From Deltaproteobacteria bacterium (lineage in GTDB: Bacteria > Myxococcota > B64-G9), in assembly GCA_030591745.1 (NCBI GenBank), contig JAUVAM010000300.1:1-5669 (forward strand): a DNA stretch of 5,669 nt, given 5' to 3'. The notes beneath the pieces are model-generated. The model was not told where the DNA came from, did not search any database, and saw nothing but the letters and a program-made list of their open reading frames with translations. Position numbers and translations under genes: made by a program. How positions within the stretch are numbered: the stretch's first letter is position 1; every line of letters starts with the position of its first letter. Positions 1 through 5,669 of the stretch are shown here, in pieces.

Positions 1-1
1 A

Positions 2-865
2 GTCCGGGCCGAAGTTGCATCCGGAGCGGTGAACGATGATTTGGACGGCCTCAAGACCTTGATGCAGCGCAAGGGGATGCCCAAAGCCATCATCATGATT
101 GCTGAACAGAATGTGGGCATGGCCAATCCCGAGTATTGGTGGGGCAAGGGTGGTCCCATGGCGATCAGCATGCGTGTCGCAGAGACAACCCTGATGGAGG
201 AGATGCAGAAGAAGGGATTTACCTTTGTTGACCCGGAAGTGTTCTCCGGCAAGGTGAGCATCAAGATGCCCGTAGCCATGGTCAGCGACAAACAAGCCAT
301 GCGTGTCACCAAGACCTCGGATGCTCAGATCATCATCGTGGGCCAGGCCATGGCCCAGGATCAGGGCGACTTGAGCTCCTTTGGGCAAAAGAATATGCGT
401 TCAGCCAGGGCCGATGTGATCGTGCGCGTGATCAATACCGACAACGGAAAAATCATCGCAACCGTGCAGGCCAATGCCGCCTGTCCGGAAATGACGGCCC
501 AGGCCGCTGGCAAGGGTGCCTTAAAAAAGGCAGCCAGGAAAGCCGCCAAAGAGCTCATTAAGCGTGTCGCCAAAGTTTGGTCCGATGAGCTCACCGGCAC
601 CAATGCGGTGCGCATGATCGTGATCGGTTTTGCGAACCGTGCCCAGCTGAATGGATTCGTTAAGGTGCTGCGCAACCAGGTTCGTTCGGTAAAAAGCGTC
701 AATGAGGACACAATGTCCGCTGGCAAGGCAACTCTGACTGTGCAGTTGGCGGGAGAAACCCGGGCGATGGCCACCGAACTCGAGGCCAAGGATTTCGGCG
801 GCAAGTTCAAGCTGGAAGTGGTCAAGGTCAGCGCCAATGCGATGACCGTCAAGTTGCTTCCCTAG
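2..865 (+). CDS. Periplasmic FlgT/CsgG-like envelope protein, 5' end missing
   Basis: The frame is open to the left edge, so the gene most likely starts outside the window. The GTG at 29 has a GGAG only two bases upstream, which is too close to act as a normal ribosome site. The visible part is about 287 residues and ends in TAG. Its pattern matches the fold shared by FlgT middle-domain and CsgG-like periplasmic proteins: a strand near KAIIMIAEQNVG, a helix with AETTLMEEMQKKGF, then VVGQ-type and VIVRVINTDNGKIIATV strands, and a basic amphipathic helix (KKAARKAAKELIKRVAKVW). The last 85 residues or so look like a second small alpha/beta domain. It is unusually rich in methionine, about 18 residues. 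It heads a run of exported-protein genes, with the PEGA lipoprotein 25 bases downstream, which supports an envelope role. Family assignment is from remembered pattern only; a general lipoprotein of the LPP20 type is an alternative. Exact function unknown. Confidence 0.6.
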   Translation, partial: VRAEVASGAVNDDLDGLKTLMQRKGMPKAIIMIAEQNVGMANPEYWWGKGGPMAISMRVAETTLMEEMQKKGFTFVDPEVFSGKVSIKMPVAMVSDKQAMRVTKTSDAQIIIVGQAMAQDQGDLSSFGQKNMRSARADVIVRVINTDNGKIIATVQANAACPEMTAQAAGKGALKKAARKAAKELIKRVAKVWSDELTGTNAVRMIVIGFANRAQLNGFVKVLRNQVRSVKSVNEDTMSAGKATLTVQLAGETRAMATELEAKDFGGKFKLEVVKVSANAMTVKLLP

Positions 866-890
866 GGTTTTTTAGTTGAGGTTTCGTTCT

Positions 891-1232
891 GTGAAAGTTG
901 GGGGCTTTGTCGCGGTTTTTGCTTTGAGCTTGACGGTGCTGTCTTGTACCGCAAGCAAGCAGCGTCGGGTGATTCCTATTACCCAGGAACAAATGGCTCT
1001 TCGTATCGTATGCGCTCCGGACGAAGCCCAGGTCAGGATTGATGGCGTTCCACAGGGGTCTTGCCGCTGGTTGAGTAAGCCCCGGAAGGTCGTGCTGCTC
1101 AAGGCCGGATCGCATGAATTGGAAGTGCGGGCAGCGGGCTATACGCCTTTCATGTCGCAGTTTTCGGCTGAAGGCATGCAACAGAGCCTGACCATCAATT
1201 TGGTGCGCAGCGCTGATGTCAAGGGGCCATAG
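891..1232 (+). CDS. Small PEGA-domain lipoprotein
   Basis: Encodes 113 residues from GTG at 891. A basic start and hydrophobic stretch lead to a lipobox (TVLSC) with the lipidated cysteine at residue 19, so this is a predicted membrane-anchored lipoprotein. Residues about 37-106 form one PEGA domain: a strand ending in AQVRIDGVPQG, then KVVLLKAGSHELEVRAAGY. PEGA domains are small beta-sandwich modules common in surface and envelope proteins and have no catalytic role. GTG 891 is chosen because GAGG lies at 878-881, nine bases upstream. A TTG at 876 with AGGG at 864-867 would add five residues (MRFRS) and is the competing start. The gene sits between the FlgT/CsgG-like gene and the FecR-domain gene with short gaps, so co-transcription is likely. 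Not a recognised named gene. Confidence 0.8.
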   Translation: MKVGGFVAVFALSLTVLSCTASKQRRVIPITQEQMALRIVCAPDEAQVRIDGVPQGSCRWLSKPRKVVLLKAGSHELEVRAAGYTPFMSQFSAEGMQQSLTINLVRSADVKGP

Positions 1233-1239
1233 CGGCCCT
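1223..1239 (+). other. Hairpin spanning the stop codon of the PEGA gene
   Basis: GGGCC at 1224-1228 pairs with GGCCC at 1234-1238 around a five-base loop that contains the TAG stop. A G-T pair extends the stem by one. It ends three bases before the ribosome site of the next gene and has no T-run, so it is not an intrinsic terminator. It could influence translation or mRNA stability between the two genes, but may be incidental. Confidence 0.4.
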
Positions 1240-1241
1240 AC

Positions 1242-1247
1242 AGGAGG
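1242..1247 (+). promoter_or_regulatory. Strong ribosome binding site for the FecR-domain gene
   Basis: A full AGGAGG lies five bases upstream of the ATG at 1253. It is the strongest and best-placed ribosome site in the window and fixes the start of the FecR-domain protein. It implies that this gene is translated more efficiently than its neighbours. Confidence 0.8.
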
Positions 1248-1252
1248 TTGAG

Positions 1253-2041
1253 ATGAGATTGTCAAAGAGCCTGCAGGTCTTGGCTGTTGTGGTGGCCCTC
1301 GGACTGGGTTTGGCTCTGGTAGCGACTGCTGCCGGCAGCGATGGCTCGGCGGAAGTGACCTACCTCAAGGGTAAGGCTTTTGTGACGCATGACAAAGCCA
1401 CCAAAGCGCAACTACTCAAGAAGGGAGACCCGGTAGGTCCCGGTGACTTGATTGAGACCAGCAAAAAAAGTCGCATCGAGATCCGCCTGGCTGACAACAG
1501 CGCCATTCGTCTGGGCTCCAAGTCCCGTTTGGTTTTGAAGCAAGCCTTGTTCCCGAGTAAGACCCAAAAGAACGTTTCGGCTACCCTTTTGCGAGGGCAG
1601 GCCTATGCCGCGGTTAGCAAATTGGTGGGCAAGGATTCTACCTTCGAAGTGAAGACGAGAACGGCCGTGGCGGGCGTTCGGGGCACTGCCTTCCGAATCA
1701 ACGCCTTGAAAGACAAAAGTACGGTGGTTCGAGTCTATACCGGGGCCGTGGCCGTTTCCAATGCGCCCCTGTACGCCAAGGCGGGCAAACCCAAGGCCTC
1801 CAGCGGCAAGTTCCAAATGCCTCGCCAGGGCGTAAAGCCCGGTGGTCCGGGTCGAGTCGTAGTGGCGGGGCCAAGCCAGGTCACGAAGAAAGAGTGGGAA
1901 ACCATCGTGGCCAAGGCCATGCAAGAAGTTGTGGTAGGTGCCAACGGCAAGATTTCCAGTTCTGCTTTCGCGGGAGAGCCCAAAGAAGAAGAAGAGTGGG
2001 TTGCCTGGAATCAGGAAATGGACAAGAAAGCCGGCCATTAA
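1253..2041 (+). CDS. Secreted FecR-domain protein
   Basis: Encodes 262 residues. Residues 1-27 are a signal peptide: basic MRLSK, a long hydrophobic core, then an ATAAG cleavage region. Residues about 58-160 are a FecR domain with the usual features: PGDLIETSKKSRIEIRLADN (62-81), an IRLG strand, LLRGQAYA, and the signature GVRGTAFRI at 141-149. The C-terminal 100 residues are low in recognisable structure, Gly/Pro-rich then acidic (KEEEEW). Classical FecR proteins pair with a FecI-type sigma factor and a TonB receptor. Here there is no cytoplasmic anti-sigma segment and neither partner is visible, so it is more likely one of the exported FecR-domain proteins found beside envelope or surface machinery. 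It sits 20 bases after the PEGA lipoprotein and 21 bases before the permease gene, probably in one operon. Role beyond this is unknown. Confidence 0.85.
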   Translation: MRLSKSLQVLAVVVALGLGLALVATAAGSDGSAEVTYLKGKAFVTHDKATKAQLLKKGDPVGPGDLIETSKKSRIEIRLADNSAIRLGSKSRLVLKQALFPSKTQKNVSATLLRGQAYAAVSKLVGKDSTFEVKTRTAVAGVRGTAFRINALKDKSTVVRVYTGAVAVSNAPLYAKAGKPKASSGKFQMPRQGVKPGGPGRVVVAGPSQVTKKEWETIVAKAMQEVVVGANGKISSSAFAGEPKEEEEWVAWNQEMDKKAGH

Positions 2042-2062
2042 CGGGACCAGCAAAATCCTTTC

Positions 2063-3181
2063 ATGACCTCTGAGACCAAGCCTCTGATTCCGCGTCCTGT
2101 TTTTTATACCCTGGTGGGGGTAGGGACATTTCTGGGCATAATGTATCTTTTGGGCGGCATTCTCGCGCCCATCCTTTTGGCCTTTCTTCTGGCCTATCTT
2201 TTCGATCCGCTGGTTGGATTTCTTGCTCGCAAGAAGATTCCTCGCGCTGCCGGTAGCGCCATCTGCCTGGTCATCATGATCATCGCTACCACCAGCCTGG
2301 CTGCTTTGATCTTGCCCGCCTTGCAGAAGGAAATTCGATCCGTGGCCGGTAAGTTGCCTGTTTATGCGCGCACCATCCAGGAGAGCGGCATTCCTTGGGT
2401 GGAGGACACTTTTGGAATCGACCTGCCGGAAACCATCTCGGAGGCTTTGACCGACGCGCAGGATCAACTTGCGGGCAATGTGGGTAGTAAGCTGGGCAAG
2501 TTGGCGGGACCCGTCAGCTCGTTGCTCAAGGGGATGCTCAGTGGCACTCTGAATCTGTTGTCAAAGCTGATCTACCTGATCATCATTCCCTTGTTCATGT
2601 TTTACTTTCTGAAGGACTACCAGCAAATCGTGGGTTGGTTTGGCAAGCAAATTCCGCCGCGTTTTCGTGAGCAAGTGGGGGACATTTTCATAGAAGTGGA
2701 TGAGGTCTTGGCGGGCTTCGTGCGGGGTCAACTCACCGTTTGTTCCATCCTGGCGATCGTATACAGCGTGGCGCTGTCCATCATTGGCGTCAACGCGGCT
2801 ATCACCATCGGCATCATCGCCGGTCTTTTTAACCTGGTTCCATACCTGGGCACGGTGACAGGCCTGATGCTGTCTTTCCTCTTTCTGCTCCTTGAAGGAG
2901 CAGGCTGGATGGATTATGGCGTGGTGGCAGGCCTCTTCGTTGTCGTATCGACTTTGGACGGTTTGTTGATGACCCCTCGGATACTGGGAAACAAGTTGGG
3001 CCTGGCTCCCGTGGTGGTCATTCTGGCCATTCTGGCATTCGGCGAGGTGTTTGGCTTTGTCGGCGTGTTGATGGCAGTACCGGCCACCGCCGTTGGCAAG
3101 GTCCTCGCCAGGCGAGCCTTAGAGGCTTATCGGGCCAGCCGTTTGTATCAGGGCGGTGATGGAGCAGACCAAGCCGCATGA
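2063..3181 (+). CDS. AI-2E/PerM-family membrane permease
   Basis: Encodes 372 residues, a usual length for the AI-2E transporter family (PF01594: TqsA, YhhT, PerM). Hydrophobic segments lie at about 13-32, 33-52, 61-86, 165-183, 224-253, 258-281, 287-300 and 317-345, with a soluble loop at about 88-160. Family motifs are present: PLVGFL near 49, FVRGQL at 219-224, NLVPYLG at 257-263, TPRILGNKLGLAP at 304-316 and ILAFGEVFGFVGV after it. The substrate is unknown. Members have been linked to AI-2 export, Na+/H+ exchange and other transport, so the AI-2 name should not be taken as function. No clear ribosome site precedes the ATG at 2063, suggesting translation coupled to the FecR gene ending 21 bases upstream. 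Its stop overlaps the phosphoesterase start as ATGA, pointing to translational coupling of those two genes. Confidence 0.93.
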   Translation: MTSETKPLIPRPVFYTLVGVGTFLGIMYLLGGILAPILLAFLLAYLFDPLVGFLARKKIPRAAGSAICLVIMIIATTSLAALILPALQKEIRSVAGKLPVYARTIQESGIPWVEDTFGIDLPETISEALTDAQDQLAGNVGSKLGKLAGPVSSLLKGMLSGTLNLLSKLIYLIIIPLFMFYFLKDYQQIVGWFGKQIPPRFREQVGDIFIEVDEVLAGFVRGQLTVCSILAIVYSVALSIIGVNAAITIGIIAGLFNLVPYLGTVTGLMLSFLFLLLEGAGWMDYGVVAGLFVVVSTLDGLLMTPRILGNKLGLAPVVVILAILAFGEVFGFVGVLMAVPATAVGKVLARRALEAYRASRLYQGGDGADQAA

Positions 3182-4248
3182 GCCTTCAACGACTGCGACT
3201 GATTCTTAGTGATTTTCATCTTGGCAATGGTCGCCATCGAGACGACGGGTCCATCAATCCCTTAGAAGATTTTTCATGTGATCAGGAGTTCGTTGAGCTC
3301 TTGGCTTACTACGACAGGGAAAAATCTGAAGCAGATCTGGAGTTGGTCCTCAACGGGGACTTTTTCAATATGATTCAGTTGGAGCCTTCGGAACAGGAAC
3401 TGGGCATCCTGACCGAGCGTTCCGCTGTTGACAAGATGAGGGCCATCCTGGCGGGGCACCCGGAAATCGTCAGCAGCCTGAGGCGCTTCAATGCTTCCGA
3501 TAAGCGCCGGATCGTTTTCGTTATGGGCAACCATGATCCCCAGCTACTCTGGACGGCAGTGCAGGGTTTGTTGCGCGAGGCCATCGAAGGGGAACTCGTC
3601 TTCGTTGATGACATCTATGAAGCCGACGGCGTGCATGTCGAGCACGGACACCAAATCGAAAATATTTTTCGCATGGAAAAAGATCGCTACTTTTTGACCA
3701 AGGGCTATCCGGAACCCGTGCTCAACCTCCCCTGGGGTGTGTTTTTTGTCAAAGACTTGCTTTATCGGCTCAAGCGCAGGCGGCCTTACGTGGACAAGGT
3801 GAGACCCTACGGCAAATTCTGGCGCTGGTGTTTTTTTAACGACTTCTTCTTCGGTGTTTTTGCCGCCGTTCTGTACATCGGGTTCATTTTCAAAACTCGC
3901 TTCAGCAGGCTGCCTTTGAAAAGGGCAGGGGCCTTCCACGGATTCAAGGCGATTTTCAATCTCAGCGCATCGCCGACTTTGATGGAAGATGCCGCCGAGA
4001 TTTTGGAACGAGGGCAATGCAAACTGGTCGTGTTGGGTCATACCCACATTCCCGTACACATTCGTCTCGCTGGATGAGAGTATATCAATCCAGGGACCTG
4101 GAACGACGTCACCTATCTCGACTTGCAAAACCTTGGGCATCGCAGAAAGCTGTACTATGTGCTGGTGGAGTTGAAAGAAGAAGGACCCAGTGGCAAACTC
4201 TATGAGTGGCATGGACAGCAGTTGCCTTTTTCCGAAGCACGTTTGTGA
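3178..4248 (+). CDS. LpxH-like metallophosphoesterase interrupted by an in-frame TGA
   Basis: The uninterrupted part runs from ATG 3178 to the TGA at 4075-4077 (299 residues). The same frame continues for 56 more codons to a TGA at 4246-4248, giving 356 residues if the internal codon is read. Calcineurin-type metal-binding motifs appear in order: SDFHLG (11-16), NGDFFN (59-64), MGNHDP (116-121), HGH (156-158) and LGHTH (286-290). After the stop, EYINPGTWND (301-310) is the conserved C-terminal strand of such enzymes. Relatives include UDP-2,3-diacylglucosamine diphosphatases of lipid A synthesis, but this protein is longer than LpxH and has a hydrophobic segment at about 216-237, perhaps for membrane contact. 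Substrate unknown. The start overlaps the permease stop (ATGA), with GGAG at 3161-3164. A nonsense mutation (CGA to TGA) or sequence error is most likely, readthrough or selenocysteine less so. If translation stops at 299, all metal ligands remain but the last core strand is lost. Confidence 0.85.
4075..4077 (+). other. In-frame TGA inside the metallophosphoesterase gene
   Basis: This TGA is codon 300. It lies between the LGHTH metal-binding motif and the YINPGTW motif, both in the same frame, so it is a stop-codon interruption and not a frameshift. From family memory the residue before E-Y-[IF]-N-x-G-T-W is usually Lys or Arg, which would make CGA to TGA a one-base change. TGA also serves as a normal stop for the permease gene (3179-3181) and at 4246-4248, so general recoding of TGA is not indicated. 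Confidence 0.9.
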
Positions 4249-4278
4249 TGGGTGAAGGCAGGAGGTAGACTCCAGGAC

Positions 4279-5118
4279 ATGAAATTTTCCTTTGGGATCG
4301 TCGTTTGTGTGTCGTTGTTTCTAGGGCTGTTGGCGCCTGTTCAGGCTGACTTCGATTTGCCGCTTTTGCATTCAGTGCCGAAGATCCTGTCCGTCAGTGA
4401 TGCCATTGCCCCTATGGATTTGGTTCGACTCAAGGGCGTCAAGAATGTTGTGCTGTTGGTGCGCATGGAGCAGGGCAACATGCTGAGGGAAAGCACGCTA
4501 AAGGTTTTGAAGGAAGATTTCAACGGGGTCTTGAAGCGCATGGTCCTGAAAAGCCCCTTGCTCGCCGTGCATGTAGAGCAACTCAGGCGTCTGGACCGAT
4601 TTGAGGTGGTTTTTCCTTTCGATGAATTGGACGACGCCAACTTGATTATGTTGTCAAGGCTGGGGCCGATTCGCAAGTGGATTGTCCTGCCACCCAGCTT
4701 CAAGCCAGAAGCCCTGCCTCGCCTCAAAACCTTGAAACGCACCAAACTTGTTGTCAGGGTTCCAAAATCTGGCCTGACTCAGGACCAACTTCGTTTTCTG
4801 GAATGCCAGCAACCTGGCAAGGTGCATTTTGTATTGCCACAGGATGCAACGATTACGAACCTTCATTCCCTTTTAGGCTGTCGCCGTCTGGGATTGCAGT
4901 TGGAGAGCAAGAAAAACCGGATGAATGATAAATTACTGAGAATTGTCAAGGACTTGAGGGGGGTTGAGCCAGTCATCGTGCTGAATGGAAGACTGACCTT
5001 GTCAGACATCAAGCCATTGAGCCGTCTTGAGCATTTCATTTTGCAAGTTGAACTGGGTTTGGGGAAGGACTACACACCTGGTTTGGTGTCTTTGCTCAAC
5101 GCCATCGCACCTCCATAA
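4279..5118 (+). CDS. Exported protein of degenerate ~24-residue leucine-rich repeats
   Basis: Encodes 279 residues from ATG 4279. The first 23 residues are a clear signal peptide (MKFSF, hydrophobic core, APVQA then DFD). A GTG at 4252 would add nine residues before the signal peptide and is less likely; AGGAGG at 4260-4265 serves ATG 4279 at a rather long 13 bases. From about residue 24 to 260 the protein repeats a unit of roughly 24 residues of form L..L..L....V.V.LP, with predicted strands such as KNVVLLVR, RFEVVFPF, RKWIVLPP, TKLVVRVP, GKVHFVLP, LGLQLES, PVIVLNGR and HFILQVEL. About ten units are visible. This suggests a solenoid like leucine-rich repeats, usually used for binding. No catalytic motif or membrane anchor was seen. 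It follows the phosphoesterase by 30 bases and is the last gene before a terminator-like hairpin. I do not recognise the family; periplasmic location is inferred. Confidence 0.8.
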   Translation: MKFSFGIVVCVSLFLGLLAPVQADFDLPLLHSVPKILSVSDAIAPMDLVRLKGVKNVVLLVRMEQGNMLRESTLKVLKEDFNGVLKRMVLKSPLLAVHVEQLRRLDRFEVVFPFDELDDANLIMLSRLGPIRKWIVLPPSFKPEALPRLKTLKRTKLVVRVPKSGLTQDQLRFLECQQPGKVHFVLPQDATITNLHSLLGCRRLGLQLESKKNRMNDKLLRIVKDLRGVEPVIVLNGRLTLSDIKPLSRLEHFILQVELGLGKDYTPGLVSLLNAIAPP

Positions 5119-5139
5119 TATACGCCTCGAACTGAACGA

Positions 5140-5173
5140 AATCCTTGACAATCAAAGGATTGATTGGTAGCTA
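5140..5173 (+). promoter_or_regulatory. Possible promoter with a 7-bp inverted repeat over the -35 box
   Basis: AATCCTT (5140-5146) and AAGGATT (5155-5161) form a perfect 7-bp inverted repeat with an 8-base spacer. A perfect -35 consensus TTGACA lies at 5145-5150, partly in the left arm. Seventeen bases on, TAGCTA (5168-5173) is a poor -10. If active it would transcribe tRNA-Val and thrS, and the repeat could be an operator. The weak -10 and the hairpin downstream at 5186-5204 keep this tentative. Confidence 0.3.
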
Positions 5174-5185
5174 TGGCGCTCGTTT

Positions 5186-5206
5186 GGGAGCCATGTTGGC
5201 TCTTTT
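5186..5206 (+). terminator. Terminator-like hairpin after the exported repeat protein
   Basis: GAGCC (5188-5192) pairs with GGCTC (5198-5202) around ATGTT. G-T pairs extend the base, and TTTT follows at 5203-5206. It is a short intrinsic terminator candidate for the long upstream operon, about 70 bases after its last stop. The T-run is only four long, so termination may be partial. Confidence 0.5.
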
Positions 5207-5220
5207 GATGTTTGGAATGA

Positions 5221-5292
5221 AGGCGCGTAGCTCAGGGGGAGAGCGCTACCTTGACACGGTAGAGGTCGGTGGTTCAAAACCACTCGCGCCTA
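5221..5292 (+). tRNA. tRNA-Val (anticodon GAC)
   Basis: A complete 72-base cloverleaf. The 7-bp acceptor stem is AGGCGCG with CGCGCCT (A1-T72). The D-stem is GCTC/GAGC with a 7-base loop containing GG. The anticodon stem is CTACC/GGTAG with loop TTGACAC, which places GAC at 34-36 for Val codons GUC and GUU. The T-arm is GGTGG/CCACT with loop TTCAAAA. The discriminator is A73, as expected for tRNA-Val, and CCA is not encoded directly after it. Slightly unusual points are the A-T first pair, a G-T pair closing the T-stem, and A instead of a pyrimidine at position 60. It lies directly upstream of a terminator and thrS. Confidence 0.95.
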
Positions 5293-5298
5293 TCCAAC

Positions 5299-5337
5299 AC
5301 GCCGGGTTCCCCCCCGGGGGTGGACCCGGCGTTTTTT
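5299..5337 (+). terminator. Intrinsic terminator between tRNA-Val and thrS
   Basis: A nine-base-pair GC-rich stem (5299-5307 with 5324-5332, core GCCGGGT/ACCCGGC) is extended inside by pairing between a C-run (5309-5315) and a G-run (5316-5320). Six T's follow at 5332-5337. This is a strong Rho-independent terminator just after the tRNA 3' end. Since thrS begins 17 bases later, it may also work as an attenuator for thrS. Confidence 0.9.
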
Positions 5338-5354
5338 GTAAGAGGCGTAGGCTT

Positions 5355-5669
5355 GTGTCTGAGATCCAAGTGACACTGCCCGACGGAAGTATCAAGACAC
5401 TTCCTTTGGGCGCGAGCGTTTTTGATGTGGCGCGAGCCATTGGTCCGGGCCTTGCCAAGGCCGCGGTGGCCGGTGTGGTTGACGGAAGCACGGTGGACCT
5501 TTCCTATTCGCTCGGCGCGAATGCGCGGGTGGCTATCATCACCTCCACAAGCCCTGAAGGACTGAGCATCATTCGGCATTCCGCGGCCCACGTGATGGCT
5601 GGCGCAGTCAAGGACCTGTTTCCGGATGCCAAGGTCACCATCGGTCCGGCGGTCGACGATGGGGTCAAC
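5355..5669 (+). CDS. thrS: Threonyl-tRNA synthetase, N-terminal part (gene runs off the window)
   Basis: The first 105 codons of a protein that charges tRNA-Thr with threonine in the cytoplasm. The start is GTG 5355, with AAGAGG at 5340-5345 nine bases upstream. Residues 1-61 form a TGS domain (MSEIQVTLPDGSIKTLPLGA onward, with VAGVVDG in the middle). Residues 72-82 (IIRHSAAHVMA) carry the HxxxH motif, H75 and H79, that begins the editing domain removing mischarged serine. The IGPAVDDG motif follows, where ThrS usually reads IGPxIexGFYYDF; here it reads DGVN at the window edge. In many bacteria thrS heads an operon with infC, rpmI, rplT and pheST, which would lie beyond the window. The start is very close to the preceding terminator, so expression may depend on readthrough from the tRNA-Val transcript. 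No T-box leader is visible. Confidence 0.96.
   Translation, partial: MSEIQVTLPDGSIKTLPLGASVFDVARAIGPGLAKAAVAGVVDGSTVDLSYSLGANARVAIITSTSPEGLSIIRHSAAHVMAGAVKDLFPDAKVTIGPAVDDGVN

Noticed and set aside
29..31. GTG at 29 as the true start of the first gene
   Set aside because: The frame is open to the window edge, the nearby GGAG is only two bases away, and no signal peptide follows this GTG although the protein looks exported.
1412..2467. Long minus-strand open frame of 351 codons across the FecR and permease genes
   Set aside because: It lies opposite two well-supported genes with family motifs. Its protein is rich in Gly, His, Arg and Gln with no domain pattern, typical of an antisense shadow.
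4017..4205. Frameshift as the cause of the early phosphoesterase stop
   Set aside because: The conserved EYINPGTW tail is in the same frame as the upstream part, so a single stop codon explains the break and no shift is needed.
3544..4212. Minus-strand open frame of 222 codons opposite the phosphoesterase
   Set aside because: The plus strand carries all catalytic motifs plus the conserved tail in one frame; the antisense frame shows no recognisable motif or start context.
3178..4248. Genome-wide reassignment of TGA to Trp or Gly
   Set aside because: TGA acts as the natural stop of the permease and of the full phosphoesterase frame, Trp is encoded by TGG throughout, and base composition is not that of known recoding lineages.
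5274..5591. Minus-strand open frames over the tRNA, terminator and thrS start
   Set aside because: They run antisense to a tRNA, a terminator and a clear ThrS N-terminus, with no ribosome site or domain.

Overview
The window reads as a compact, co-directional (+ strand) stretch of a Gram-negative chromosome of moderate GC. The evidence is a lipobox protein, several exported proteins and an LpxH-like metallophosphoesterase. A tRNA-Val gene directly followed by thrS, together with PEGA, FecR and FlgT/CsgG-like proteins, fits deltaproteobacterial-type lineages (Desulfobacterota, Myxococcota, SAR324 and relatives). That taxonomic guess is inference only. No mobile element, CRISPR array or clear sign of transfer was seen.

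Region 1 (2-2041) holds three envelope genes: the 3' part of a periplasmic protein with FlgT/CsgG-like features, a small PEGA-domain lipoprotein, and a secreted protein with a FecR domain. Gaps are 20-25 bases, so they look like one operon. Together they suggest an outer-envelope assembly or scaffold function. No individual biochemical role can be read from the sequence.

Region 2 (2063-5118) continues the same run of genes. It has an AI-2E/PerM-family membrane permease, a metallophosphoesterase coupled to it by an ATGA overlap, and an exported protein built from about ten repeats of roughly 24 residues that resemble leucine-rich repeats. The phosphoesterase is the most unusual item. Its frame is interrupted by a single TGA at codon 300. 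The 56 codons after it continue in the same frame and carry the conserved C-terminal family motif (YINPGTW) up to a second TGA. The simplest reading is a recent CGA-to-TGA nonsense change or a sequence error. Readthrough or selenocysteine insertion is possible but weakly supported.

Region 3 (5119-5669) is a short regulatory stretch with an inverted repeat over a TTGACA and a terminator-like hairpin. It is followed by tRNA-Val(GAC), a strong intrinsic terminator, and the 5' end of thrS, which starts only 17 bases beyond the terminator T-run. thrS therefore has no room for its own promoter after the terminator and probably depends on readthrough or on a promoter upstream of or within the tRNA.
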